This document shows, in pieces, positions 19,155-27,433 of a stretch of DNA of 64,000 nucleotides. Origin of the DNA: an uncultured Saprospiraceae bacterium (GTDB lineage Bacteria > Bacteroidota > Bacteroidia > Chitinophagales > Saprospiraceae); assembly GCA_937139495.1 (NCBI GenBank), contig CAKZQC010000035.1:1-64000 (forward strand), given 5' to 3'. Every line of letters begins with the position of its first letter. Positions within the stretch are counted from its first letter, which is position 1. The notes beneath the pieces are model-generated. The model searched no databases. It had not been told where the DNA came from and saw nothing but the letters and a program-made list of their open reading frames with translations. Position numbers and translations under genes: made by a program.

Positions 19155-19168
19155 ATAAACGTTCATTC
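19155..19168. promoter_or_regulatory. candidate TetR operator upstream of MDR reductase gene
   Basis: AATAAACGTTCATT centred on AACGTT is a 14-base near-palindrome, one mismatched pair from the perfect site at 19910-19923. It lies in the gap between the tetR stop (19189) and the reductase start (19074), where the reductase/alcohol dehydrogenase promoter should be. Confidence 0.6.
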
Positions 19169-19188
19169 TTTTTTGAGGCTAAAAAAAA

Positions 19189-19767
19189 TCAGCTTTTTAT
19201 AGCACTCCAAGTCATCTGAAAAGTTTCACTTAGTTCCTCTTTGCTCACTTTGTATAGATTTCGTTCTTGCATCGCCAACAAAAACGATAAAGGATAGATA
19301 GTATAAGCATAAAGTATAAAATCAGAAAGTGGTTTTATAATTCCTTCTTTTTTTCCTCGTTCCCATAAATCTAGCAATGGTCGTAACGGTTCTAAACCTT
19401 CTTTCCGAATCTCCTCATCAATCATGGGCGTATTGTCGCATTGCGACAAAAATGTGGATTCCTCTATTTGATTCAACTTATAACTTGCTGCATTGTACCA
19501 AATGAGTTCAAAACCTTGCTTCACAGGCAAATCCGCTTCGTATCCCTCAAAAGCACACACACTAAAGGACGACTTTACTTCAAGATAAAGCGTGTTGATT
19601 AAATCCTGTTTGTTTTCAAAGTAAAGGTAAATAGTAGCAGGTGCGACCCCTGCAAGTTTTGCAATCTTGGACATCGGTGCATTATGAAATCCATTATTAT
19701 TCACCAGCGTTAGGGTTGCTTTCAACAAGGCACTTTTTTTATCCTTTATTTTCTTTTTCTTTATCAT
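19189..19767 (-). CDS. TetR/AcrR-family transcriptional repressor
   Basis: 192 residues. The N-terminal DNA-binding domain is textbook TetR: ALLKATLTLVNNNGF, then SKIAKLAGVAPATIYLYFENKQDLINTLY (HTH, residues ~30-55). The ligand-binding half is helical and diverse. The start is placed at the ATG at 19767 (MIKKKKIKDKK); the frame runs 21 codons further but that sequence does not look like TetR. Matching palindromes in front of this gene and in front of the reductase gene next to it indicate autoregulation and local control. It probably responds to aldehydes or xenobiotics handled by the neighbouring enzymes or pump. Confidence 0.9.
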   Translation of the reverse strand: MIKKKKIKDKKSALLKATLTLVNNNGFHNAPMSKIAKLAGVAPATIYLYFENKQDLINTLYLEVKSSFSVCAFEGYEADLPVKQGFELIWYNAASYKLNQIEESTFLSQCDNTPMIDEEIRKEGLEPLRPLLDLWERGKKEGIIKPLSDFILYAYTIYPLSFLLAMQERNLYKVSKEELSETFQMTWSAIKS

Positions 19768-19891
19768 ATTATAAAATTCAGTCTGCTTTTTTGTTGATAA
19801 TAGATATGGTGTTCTATAGCATTCTTCCATTCGTACAAAATAGCATTTTGATTGCCTACATCATTTTGAGCGGCTACTTAAAATGATGACG

Positions 19892-19923
19892 CAAATATAC
19901 AAACAAAAGAATGAACGTTCATT
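19892..19923 (-). promoter_or_regulatory. tetR promoter with perfect palindromic operator
   Basis: Minus-strand TATATTTG (19899-19892) is an ideal Bacteroidota -7 box. Ten bases upstream lies AATGAACGTTCATT (19910-19923), a perfect 14-base palindrome where the -33 region should be. Binding there would block sigma contact, as expected for an autoregulated TetR repressor. Confidence 0.65.
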
Positions 19924-19979
19924 TATTGATTTAGTCGTTTAACATTACTTTGACACAAGTGTTTAGAGTTTCTAAAGAC

Positions 19980-20822
19980 TTATTTATTTGTCTCTATAAA
20001 ATCAATAATTTCTTGGTAGTGCTTATTCCATGGGAAAAAATATTGACTCATCATGGGTACGTGCTTTTTGGGCAAGTAATTGATTGCTACATTCGGCTGA
20101 TATTTATTCAATTCTTGAACGAAGTCTTTATTTTGAGCAATAATCGAAGGATACGTTTTGGTACCGACATAAATTAAGAAAGGCGGTACGTTCTCCGACA
20201 AAAAATAAATAGGCGAAGCATCTTTCCAGTTCTGTTCCTCTTTTGTCCAAGTCACATCATAATTATGGCTGGCAGTAGGCGGATGCTCTTTCAGGTAAGA
20301 ATACATATCCAATGCAGCGGCATCATTGAGAATTGTTCCTTTTATCATCTCCTTGTTCGCCAAATACTTCGGGTTAGTACTCACTAGCGCAATCAAATGA
20401 CCGCCTGCGGAGTGTCCCATCAAGAATATTTGCTCAGGGTCACCGTTATAATCCGCAATATTCGCATGCGTCCATTCTATGGCGGCAGCTACTTCTTCTG
20501 CCATTGTCTGATAGTTGCCATTAGGACTCAATGTATAACTAGGAATAACTGTTGTTATGCCTTTTTTGGCAAAATTGCGACCCAAAAATTTGTAAATATC
20601 TTTATTTCCTGCCTCCCAATATCCGCCATGAATAAAAATAACTACTGGATTTTTTTGAGCCTTTCGTGGCTGATAAACATCTAGCTTAGGCAAGGACTCT
20701 ACCAAAGCTTTGGACGTTTGTAAGTAAGAGATGTCCTTTGTTTTTTTGGAAGCACAACTTGCCAATAACGTGAGGCAAAAAATTAGTGGTAGTATGGTAA
20801 ATAGTTTGTTCTTATTTTTCAT
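19980..20822 (-). CDS. lipoprotein alpha/beta hydrolase (esterase, BD-FAE/HSL-like)
   Basis: 280 residues with a lipoprotein signal (LTLLASC). The fold is alpha/beta hydrolase: PVVIFIHGGYWEAGNKD with the HGG oxyanion loop, then LMGHSAGGHLIAL, whose GxSxG serine is the nucleophile. VPPFLIYVGTKTYPS is the acid region, and KKHVPMMSQ carries the likely catalytic His. This pattern fits carboxylesterases of the kynurenine formamidase/BD-FAE group acting at the cell envelope; the substrate is unknown. It stands alone. Confidence 0.85.
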   Translation of the reverse strand: MKNKNKLFTILPLIFCLTLLASCASKKTKDISYLQTSKALVESLPKLDVYQPRKAQKNPVVIFIHGGYWEAGNKDIYKFLGRNFAKKGITTVIPSYTLSPNGNYQTMAEEVAAAIEWTHANIADYNGDPEQIFLMGHSAGGHLIALVSTNPKYLANKEMIKGTILNDAAALDMYSYLKEHPPTASHNYDVTWTKEEQNWKDASPIYFLSENVPPFLIYVGTKTYPSIIAQNKDFVQELNKYQPNVAINYLPKKHVPMMSQYFFPWNKHYQEIIDFIETNK

Positions 20823-20949
20823 TGATGATATGTATTAAATTACGAAGTTGTTTAGAGCATGTTTTAAATAGAACAAATATTATCCTCTTTAGTTATTATT
20901 ACTTCGCCAATTGCATTCCGCAAGGACTCCTCATTACCCATCAAAAAAA

Positions 20950-20986
20950 AGCAGCTACTAGAACTCCAAAAGTTCTAATAGCTGCT
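20950..20986 (-). terminator. terminator of NUDIX gene (repeat-family hairpin)
   Basis: Arms 20950-20964 (AGCAGCTACTAGAAC) and 20972-20986 pair over 15 positions with one G.U; on the minus strand a run of eight T follows. It lies 64 bases after the NUDIX stop. The loop and flanks (CCAAAAGT, CTATT) are shared with hairpins at 32408-32457 and 38667-38718. An IS-end-like TTTAGAGCATGTTTTAAAT lies nearby at 20851-20869. Confidence 0.8.
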
Positions 20987-21050
20987 CTATTCTGTTCGCT
21001 CAAAAGCGATGCTATCCGCAAAATGTATTTTTCCAAATCCAAGAGTGTCT

Positions 21051-21569
21051 CTAAAATAGACTTTCGGCTATCAGCTTCAACAAAAAAGTTTCTCGCTCAA
21101 TAGACATGCCTTTTTTCTCGCTAGTTGCCATTGTTTTTTTGTTGTGTCGGATTGCTTCATCAATATCAACCCATATCGCACGCATACCATTTTTGATTTC
21201 GTAAGACTCCATATTAGAAGCCCCCAACTCCTTGCTAATTTCGCAAGTGTAGCAATAAGAAATCATGTGCAAAATATCATGCTCTGGCTTATACCAAGGG
21301 CGGTATTCTTCATAAATTCCAAAGGGTTTGATGTTCTTAATGTCCTGTGCGCCCGTCTCCTCAATCAGCTCTCGAATCATACCTGCTATTTTGTCTTCGC
21401 CCAAATCCAAACCACCACCGGGGAGGCTATAATCTTCATATCGTTCTGTATATAGCAGCAGTATTTGATTGCCTTGCAGGGCAATACTTCTGGTTGCTAG
21501 CCTTTTGAGAATAGACTTATCGTCCAGCGTTTCTACTTCGGGGTGATAATGAGTTTTTAGTAATTGCAT
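21051..21569 (-). CDS. NUDIX hydrolase
   Basis: 172 residues. A complete Nudix box is visible: G-x5-E-x7-REL-x-EE-x-G, reading GGLDLGEDKIAGMIRELIEE then TG, around residues 51-73, preceded by YSLPGG. The protein hydrolyses a nucleoside diphosphate linked to another moiety; which one is unknown. On the same strand lie an AlkD-like and an AlkB-like gene (gaps 36 and ~96 bases), so a nucleotide sanitation or DNA repair role is a reasonable inference. Confidence 0.9.
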   Translation of the reverse strand: MQLLKTHYHPEVETLDDKSILKRLATRSIALQGNQILLLYTERYEDYSLPGGGLDLGEDKIAGMIRELIEETGAQDIKNIKPFGIYEEYRPWYKPEHDILHMISYCYTCEISKELGASNMESYEIKNGMRAIWVDIDEAIRHNKKTMATSEKKGMSIERETFLLKLIAESLF

Positions 21570-21605
21570 ATAAGTTGTCCTTTTTTAGGAAGCTGTTATT
21601 AGAGG

Positions 21606-22325
21606 TTATTCAAACAATTCCATGCTGCTTTTTCTATAAATAGCTCTTGGGTAATCTGACATTCGAAGCCTATCGCCTTCCAATTCTTTCAGTGTATTAG
21701 TAGCAATCCATTTAGCTGTTTTATTTTCTGTCTGGGCTATTTCTTTTGCCACCTCAATTGCTTTTTTATTCAAGTCTATATTTCGCTTTCCAATATTACG
21801 CAACGACCAATTTACCGCTTTTTTGACATACTGTCTATCATCATTTACGGCTCGTTTTATAATCGGAAAAAACTGCTCAAACAACTCATTGGGCGACTGC
21901 TTGTCTGCCATACAATAAGCTGCCAAAGTCGCAAAACCTGCTCGTTTTTCAAACTCAGGCTCCCGTTCTGTCCATTCCAATATTTTGGCAAGTGCAAATT
22001 CGCTTTTGGCAAAAAGCCCCATACAGAAGCTGTCGCAAATCTCCCAGTTTTCAAACGTTTTGACCCATTTTTCCACCAATGGTTCTGTAATATCTGCTGG
22101 TTTCAAAATCTTGCTACACAAAAGCCGCCCTTCATAGATTCCGCTATCAAAAAGCTGCAAAGCAAGTGCTTTATTTCGTCCAATTTCTTTCGCTATTATT
22201 TTTAAATCCTTGTGGTAAATACCTAAAGAATTATTGGCAACAATACCAAATTTTTTCGCTTTGAAAGCTACCTTATCAGCATCTGCCAATTCATAAAGAC
22301 AGGCTATAATTTCATTGTAAGTCAT
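21606..22325 (-). CDS. AlkD-like DNA alkylation repair protein
   Basis: 239 residues, all helical with HEAT-like repeats. Conserved AlkD features are LGIYHKDLKIIAKEIGRNKALALQLFDSG near the N-terminus (short motif YEGRLL follows), NWEICDSF and YVKKAVNWSLRNIGKRN with the W-x-L-R-x-I-G-K core. AlkD glycosylases remove bulky or positively charged N3/N7-alkyl purines without flipping the base. It is cytoplasmic. The gene lies between the NUDIX and AlkB-like genes; the stop is followed by the TAACCTCT half-repeat. Confidence 0.9.
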   Translation of the reverse strand: MTYNEIIACLYELADADKVAFKAKKFGIVANNSLGIYHKDLKIIAKEIGRNKALALQLFDSGIYEGRLLCSKILKPADITEPLVEKWVKTFENWEICDSFCMGLFAKSEFALAKILEWTEREPEFEKRAGFATLAAYCMADKQSPNELFEQFFPIIKRAVNDDRQYVKKAVNWSLRNIGKRNIDLNKKAIEVAKEIAQTENKTAKWIATNTLKELEGDRLRMSDYPRAIYRKSSMELFE

Positions 22326-22421
22326 TCGATTTTTTTGGCATTGCTCTTATTATCTATTGAGGCATCTAAATTAACAAAAAATATAGCAACAGCTAAACTA
22401 CCACTTCTTTTTGTTCTGCTC

Positions 22422-23033
22422 TCAGTCTGCCAAAATATTAATCGTTCTAAAGGTAAGATTTATTCTTGGGGTTTTTACTTTTTTGGTTGGTGGCAACTGA
22501 TGGAGCCAATGGGTCTGGGTCGCTCCTTTCATCACCAACAAACTACCTTTTTCTAACCAAACAGCAACCGTCTCTTTGGTTACTTTATGTTTGAAGGAAA
22601 ATTTGCGGTCAGCACCAAAACTAAGGGAAGCAATTGTTCCATTTTTTTTCAAATCTTTTTCGTCATCGCTGTGCCAAGCCATGCCCTCGTTTCCGTCATG
22701 GTACAAGTTCAGCAAACAAGAATTGAACGTTTCGCCTGTCTTTTGCTCTACTATTTTCTTGAGTTCTAGCAGTTCTGTCGTCCAAGGCAAAGCCGATTTG
22801 GTTGTCTTGGAATACGTATATTCAAACGGTTGATCACCATACCAAGCTACTTTTCGTTTGGTTATAATTAGTTTGCCAAAAATAATCGCTTTGTCATTTT
22901 CCCACGCTATTTCTGTCAGTAATTGATCGAAATAATATTGCGTTTTTTGATTGTTCAATATTTTACCAAAGTAGATTGCCTCGCCATCACTTGGCAATAT
23001 ATTCGATATAGGGTTGTTGTCAAATAAGTCCAT
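22422..23033 (-). CDS. AlkB-like 2-oxoglutarate/Fe(II) dioxygenase
   Basis: About 203 residues. Dioxygenase signatures are MAWHSDDEKDL (H-x-D iron ligands), SLSFGADRKF, THWLHQLPPT (third iron ligand His) and PRINLTFR with the 2-oxoglutarate-binding Arg. LNLYHDGNEGMAWHSD is the typical AlkB nucleotide-recognition context. It oxidatively demethylates 1-methyladenine and 3-methylcytosine. The start is chosen at 23033 (MDLFDNNPI); a further 27 codons are open to 23114 but do not look like this family. It is the first gene of the minus-strand repair cluster. Confidence 0.92.
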   Translation of the reverse strand: MDLFDNNPISNILPSDGEAIYFGKILNNQKTQYYFDQLLTEIAWENDKAIIFGKLIITKRKVAWYGDQPFEYTYSKTTKSALPWTTELLELKKIVEQKTGETFNSCLLNLYHDGNEGMAWHSDDEKDLKKNGTIASLSFGADRKFSFKHKVTKETVAVWLEKGSLLVMKGATQTHWLHQLPPTKKVKTPRINLTFRTINILAD

Positions 23034-23230
23034 ATTTCCAATTTTTGTAGTCTGTTCGCATACCATGTCCGCAAGGTCGATAATCGTTTTTTTTAGCCGA
23101 TACAATCGTCTCAAAAAATACTCAAGTTTCTCTCTTCATTTTTTTTCCTGACTTACAATGTTCCGTAAATTTTGAGGTTACAATTTCTAGCATTTCTTTT
23201 CCGAGTACAAAAGAGAATTACTTGGCAAAA

Positions 23231-23264
23231 AAACGACTTTGGTAGGTAACCAAAGTCGTTTTTG
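23231..23264 (-). terminator. terminator downstream of DoxD-DoxA gene
   Basis: A perfect 13-bp stem, AAACGACTTTGGT (23231-23243) with its complement at 23249-23261 and loop AGGTA, has A and T runs on both sides. It lies 20 bases beyond the DoxD-DoxA stop on the minus strand. Confidence 0.85.
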
Positions 23265-23283
23265 TATCTTGATTGCTGCTTTA

Positions 23284-24306
23284 TTAATTCACAATTTTAT
23301 GTGTCCAAGCGACCCCACTAATATCGGTTATTTTTATGGTGTAGCTTCCTTTCGGCAAATTAGCAATCGCTTGCTGCTTTAAGTTCAACCTCGCCTTGGC
23401 ACCCAAAGGAACGACTAAACTGTGCTTGCCTGCTTTCACTTTCGCCACATAATAATTATCAATGTTCGTTTTGGTCAAAGCTGCTAGGTCTGTTTGCGTA
23501 TATTCGATCACTTTATTGTTGGTTTCGTCCAATAATTCGATAGCAATAACCCAAGAACCATAGACATCAACGCCTTCTGTTCGGAATACATCAAACGACA
23601 AGGTTTCTTGCTCTATTTTGCCTGCTGTAATTTCTATTATTGGCTTTACTGATTTGTTGTGCAGGGTTCCCCATAGTCCGCCATGAAAGACCTGATTGGT
23701 CATCAATGTCATGCCCAACATAAGCAAAGAACCCACTAAAACTACTTTGGGAAATAGCTTTTCGCTAATCGGCAACATACCAGAACCTATCCACGTAAAC
23801 CATTTTTTTTGCGTAATGGCTACCTTATTTTTCATCATGTAATTGTCCAAAGAATAAGTCCCACTTCCTGTCAAGAACAGCACAAAACCAGTCGCTATTC
23901 CGAGCACCCCAATTTGCCATTCGTCCAAACAAGTCGTCCCAATCCAGCCCGAACCAAGTAAAATACCCATTGCCAAACCAAAAACACCGACACTCATAAT
24001 ACGCGTAAAAAAGCCAAATATAATCGCTAATCCTACTATCCCTTCAATGATTGTAAACATCACCATACTGACCCACAATACATCTGGATTCTCTACCAAA
24101 TATTGAATAATGGGCTTAATTCCCAAGGCATTGGGCAAAAAGTGATTGAACTTTTCGCCAATATACCCTGCTATTTCAGGGTCTAGCTTGTCCGCCAATA
24201 TTGTTCGTCTCCAAAAGGCAGAAAAGTACGTCCATCCTATTACCAATCGTATTGCCAGCACTAAAAGCCCCGCATCATTTTTTACACTTACACTGTTATT
24301 ATTCAT
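23284..24306 (-). CDS. DoxD-DoxA fusion, thiosulfate:quinone oxidoreductase-like
   Basis: 340 residues. The N-terminal ~165 residues are a DoxX/DoxD-type four-helix membrane domain (LAIRLVIGWTYFSAFWRR, GIVGLAIIFGFFTRIM, LDEWQIGVLGIATG). A further helix near residue 190 anchors a periplasmic C-terminal domain (about 210-340) resembling DoxA, ending YTIKITDISGVAWTHKI. In Acidianus the two subunits of thiosulfate:quinone oxidoreductase are separate; fused forms are common in Bacteroidota, and their activity is mostly inferred. It could feed electrons from thiosulfate to quinone or have another redox role. The small conserved Cys-containing protein encoded upstream may be linked. Confidence 0.85.
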   Translation of the reverse strand: MNNNSVSVKNDAGLLVLAIRLVIGWTYFSAFWRRTILADKLDPEIAGYIGEKFNHFLPNALGIKPIIQYLVENPDVLWVSMVMFTIIEGIVGLAIIFGFFTRIMSVGVFGLAMGILLGSGWIGTTCLDEWQIGVLGIATGFVLFLTGSGTYSLDNYMMKNKVAITQKKWFTWIGSGMLPISEKLFPKVVLVGSLLMLGMTLMTNQVFHGGLWGTLHNKSVKPIIEITAGKIEQETLSFDVFRTEGVDVYGSWVIAIELLDETNNKVIEYTQTDLAALTKTNIDNYYVAKVKAGKHSLVVPLGAKARLNLKQQAIANLPKGSYTIKITDISGVAWTHKIVN

Positions 24307-24357
24307 CTTGATTATCTATAAATTAACTAATAAAATACCAGCTAGCTATAGACCACT

Positions 24358-24489
24358 ATGACAAATGAATTCCTATCCCCTATAATTACTACAGGCGTAG
24401 CGGGGCAGAGAAAAAAAGGTGTATTTCTCTTTTGGATAACTCCATTTGCAGTAGGAATTGGTCTTACAGCTGGAAAACTTTTCGGTTGA
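24358..24489 (+). CDS. possible small membrane protein (43 codons)
   Basis: A 43-codon frame starts MTNEFLSPI and ends in a 20-residue hydrophobic stretch (FLFWITPFAVGIGL then TAGKLFG). It lies alone on the plus strand between two minus-strand genes. No SD or TAnnTTTG box decides it, and I recognise no family. It could equally be non-coding leader DNA for the DoxD-DoxA gene. Confidence 0.25.
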   Translation: MTNEFLSPIITTGVAGQRKKGVFLFWITPFAVGIGLTAGKLFG

Positions 24490-24501
24490 ATGAAAAGTTA
24501 T

Positions 24502-24879
24502 TTATAGATGAATCTTGAAATTTTGATATAAAATATAGAGAGGAATGGCGGCAACCAAATGACGGCGTTCCTTCAGGCTAGGCACGGATTGCCCAACCAT
24601 AGTAGTAGCACTAACATAAGGCAACTTTGGCACCCGTATAGGAACCAATTGCAGCACATAAGCTACCTTGCTCAAAGTGGTGCTCGGAGCTGATTCTAAC
24701 GCACTACAACTAGCGCTACCAATAGTAGCTTTGCTCTTATTGGTGACTTGAGTCTGAGGAATACCAAGCTCCGCCTGAATAAAGTTCCGAACCTTACAGG
24801 GAGATATCAATAACAAAAGTGCTAATCCCAAGATTGGAAATAGGCTACTTATGTTTTTTATGATTGGTTTTTTCGTCAT
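24502..24879 (-). CDS. small exported Bacteroidota protein, unknown
   Basis: 125 residues with an N-terminal signal or anchor (LFPILGLALLLLISPC), then KVRNFIQAELGIPQTQVTNK and a second Cys in the ASCSAL segment. I have the impression of similar short proteins with CKVRN and NKSK motifs in other Bacteroidota, but cannot name the family. The two Cys residues in a periplasmic segment might bind metal or form a disulfide. It is transcribed towards the DoxD-DoxA gene, with 195 bases between. Confidence 0.6.
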   Translation of the reverse strand: MTKKPIIKNISSLFPILGLALLLLISPCKVRNFIQAELGIPQTQVTNKSKATIGSASCSALESAPSTTLSKVAYVLQLVPIRVPKLPYVSATTMVGQSVPSLKERRHLVAAIPLYILYQNFKIHL

Positions 24880-25075
24880 AGCGTAAAGCTAATTTTTTTC
24901 CTGTTATTTTCGATAACATTCTACCAATCTCCTCTCCTATCTAACAGTTTGGTAACTACTGATAGGGCTATATGGCTAATCTAGCATAAGTTTTAATACG
25001 AGCTTAACGAGTAATTTTTACTGCTAGAGCGTAATTAAGAGGTGGACACAAATAATGGGTGTTATAAATTTATTT

Positions 25076-26217
25076 TCATTGCCATATATTAGGCAATACA
25101 CAACGAAAACTCTTATACACTCCAATAGCTCTATGTTGGCTGGCAAACTTATCTACAATAGTGTCGTTTGTGGTTCTTTTTTCTATTGATGACACCCATA
25201 TTGGAGTATAAATATTGAGCCTATCACTGCTATCTGTTGGCGTATGATAGCTCCAAATATATTGTTCGTTAGTGGATTCGTCTTGTTGTGTCCACTCGTC
25301 CAATCCACCACCGATATGATAAGGGGCTATGGCTTGTTGCTCTTCTATGATGAGATGAGGTAGATCAAATTGAGCATGATCATAAAAAGTAGGTTTGGGA
25401 TACTTTCTGGTATGTGCCGCTACTTTTTTTCGGAAAGCTCTTAATGCCTTATTTTTGCTATAATCTTTGAGTTCTTTTGCTACTACTTGTAGCTCGCTTG
25501 ATGTCGGCAGGCGGTAATAAGGCAGTAGTACATCGTCTGTCGCCACAACAGGTCGTTCTAACCCTGTCACCTTATCTATCATTGGCTTATCTCCCGGATT
25601 GTGTCTATATAGACCGTTTAAGTATAAGTACTAAAGTGCTGCTGCCCTTGCTGCCCTTCATAATTGGCTCGTATGTACTTTTTGTGCACCAAAATTACTT
25701 CATTGATGCGGTCAGTACGCCAAAGGGCGTAAGCTTGTACTTGTTACCAACTGACGCCTACTACTGGATAATAATCAAAGGCAGCCAATCGAAAATAATG
25801 CTCTTTTAATAATCCTCCTATCGTTTCGTTCGGAAATTGACGTACCCAGATACTCGTATCAGGTAGCAAGCTCTGTGCAACCTGCGGCATAGCACTGTAT
25901 ATTCTATTGTTCCATTCCAAAAAAGTACGATAATGCAAATTACAGACTTTGGTAGCATCTATATAAAAAGAACCATTAGAGCTATTCACGCCTTTTTCTT
26001 GAAGGGCTGTACTGGGCGTTATTTTTAGTACCACGCCACCATAACCGCCCTCAAAATCAAAAAACGTTTTTTGATTTGACTTATCATCTATGCCTAATTT
26101 ATTGGCAGTTCTGACACTAGCAGGATCAATAGTAGCCATACGAGTAGTATTGTCCATTCGCTGTTGACAAGCAATACCTATTATGGCAATAAACACAAAT
26201 AATAAGGTGGTTTTCAT
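25076..26217 (-). pseudogene. broken SUMF1-fold (GldJ/GldK-like) lipoprotein gene
   Basis: Read on the minus strand this is a third copy of the two intact genes upstream. It has the same lipoprotein signal (IIGIAC), VCNLHYR, YPVVGVSW, YRLPTSSEL and FRCVLPN ending. Two lesions break it. The codon after VVGVSW is TAA (25744-25746) where both paralogs have CAA. Around 25621-25624 four bases are missing relative to the paralogs, between a THR-TYR pair and LNGLYR, shifting the frame. The reading frame after the stop still aligns up to the deletion, so decay is recent. The first half could still be translated as a 157-residue lipoprotein. Confidence 0.85.
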
Positions 26218-26259
26218 GAATCGTAATTTGGGCGTAAGAAAAAAGTTAATAATACAGGT

Positions 26260-27393
26260 TTACCACAAATTAGGCATCACACAACGAAAACCTCGATAAG
26301 GTCCAGTGGACGTATGCTGTTTTTCTATTTTCTGGATAGCAATCGTATCGAGTATTGATCCGTTTACGGTCAACTCATACATTGGGATACGATAAGTTAT
26401 CTTTGCATATCCTCGATCATCTACTGCTTCACCAAGCATATTATACTGTTCCTGCGTGTCGTGATATTGTTGTGTCCATTCGTCGGCTCCATCGCCCACA
26501 TGATAGGGAGCTACGGCTGTCCCCTCTTCTACAATCAGATAAGGCAAATCATATTGAGTATGATCATAAAAAGCAGGTTTAGGATATATTTTGGTATGTG
26601 CTGCTACTTTATCTCTAAAAGCTTTTAGTGTCTTATGTTTGCTATAATCTTTTGTTTGTGCTGCTGCTAATTGTAATTCGGGTAGGGTTGGCAATCGATA
26701 ATTGGGCAATAAAATAGCATCTTTGAGCAGTACGGATCTTTCTTCTCCTGTACCTAAGTTAACTGTTGGATTACGCCCTGGAGAGGTTTGATACCAACCA
26801 TGCAAGTAATTGTAAGTATCAAAATGATTCTGCCCCTGCTGTCCTTCCTCAACCATTATCTTCCCTTTCTTAATCAAAATCATTTCATTGATACGATCGG
26901 TACGCCAGCTTGCATAGGCTTGTGCTTGCTGCCAACTCACACCCACTACTGGGTAATAATCAAAGGCAGCATTCTGAAAATAATGTTCTTTTAGTAATCC
27001 TCCTATGGGCTCTGTTGGAAATTGCCTTAGCCAAACATTTGTATCTGGAAATAAACTACGTGCCACTTGTGGCATACTTGCATAAATACGTTCACTCCAC
27101 TGTATAAACGCACGATAGTGCAGGTTACAAACTTCGGTCGCATCCATAAAACAAGCACTCACATAAATGCTATCGCCATTGTTTTGTGCTACTTTGCCGC
27201 TGGGCATCGGCAACAATACCCCACTAAAACCGCCTTCATAATCAAAGAAAGCCGTTTGATTAAATTCGTCATCAATTCCCACTTGATTACCAATAACAAC
27301 ACTGGGATGAATGTAAGTACGAGTACCAATAATACCTCGCTGACAAGAAATCCCTATTAGAGTAAGGAGCATAAAAAGTAAAGTGATTTTCAT
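26260..27393 (-). CDS. SUMF1/FGE-fold lipoprotein, GldJ/GldK-like
   Basis: 377 residues beginning with a lipoprotein signal (LLTLIGISC). A formylglycine-generating-enzyme fold follows: DATEVCNLHYRAFIQW, then YPVVGVSWQQAQAYASWRTDRINE, NYRLPTLPELQLAA and finally YRGFRCVMPN. Gliding lipoproteins GldJ and GldK of the type 9 secretion machinery have this fold, with the FGE active-site Cys absent, so a structural or binding role is likelier than enzymatic. The family assignment to GldJ/K rather than another SUMF1 lipoprotein is tentative. It lies in tandem with two paralogs (gaps 40-42 bases). Confidence 0.8.
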   Translation of the reverse strand: MKITLLFMLLTLIGISCQRGIIGTRTYIHPSVVIGNQVGIDDEFNQTAFFDYEGGFSGVLLPMPSGKVAQNNGDSIYVSACFMDATEVCNLHYRAFIQWSERIYASMPQVARSLFPDTNVWLRQFPTEPIGGLLKEHYFQNAAFDYYPVVGVSWQQAQAYASWRTDRINEMILIKKGKIMVEEGQQGQNHFDTYNYLHGWYQTSPGRNPTVNLGTGEERSVLLKDAILLPNYRLPTLPELQLAAAQTKDYSKHKTLKAFRDKVAAHTKIYPKPAFYDHTQYDLPYLIVEEGTAVAPYHVGDGADEWTQQYHDTQEQYNMLGEAVDDRGYAKITYRIPMYELTVNGSILDTIAIQKIEKQHTSTGPYRGFRCVMPNLW

Positions 27394-27433
27394 AATAGAG
27401 ATGATTGGCTCAATGAAGTAATTTTGGCAGAAG

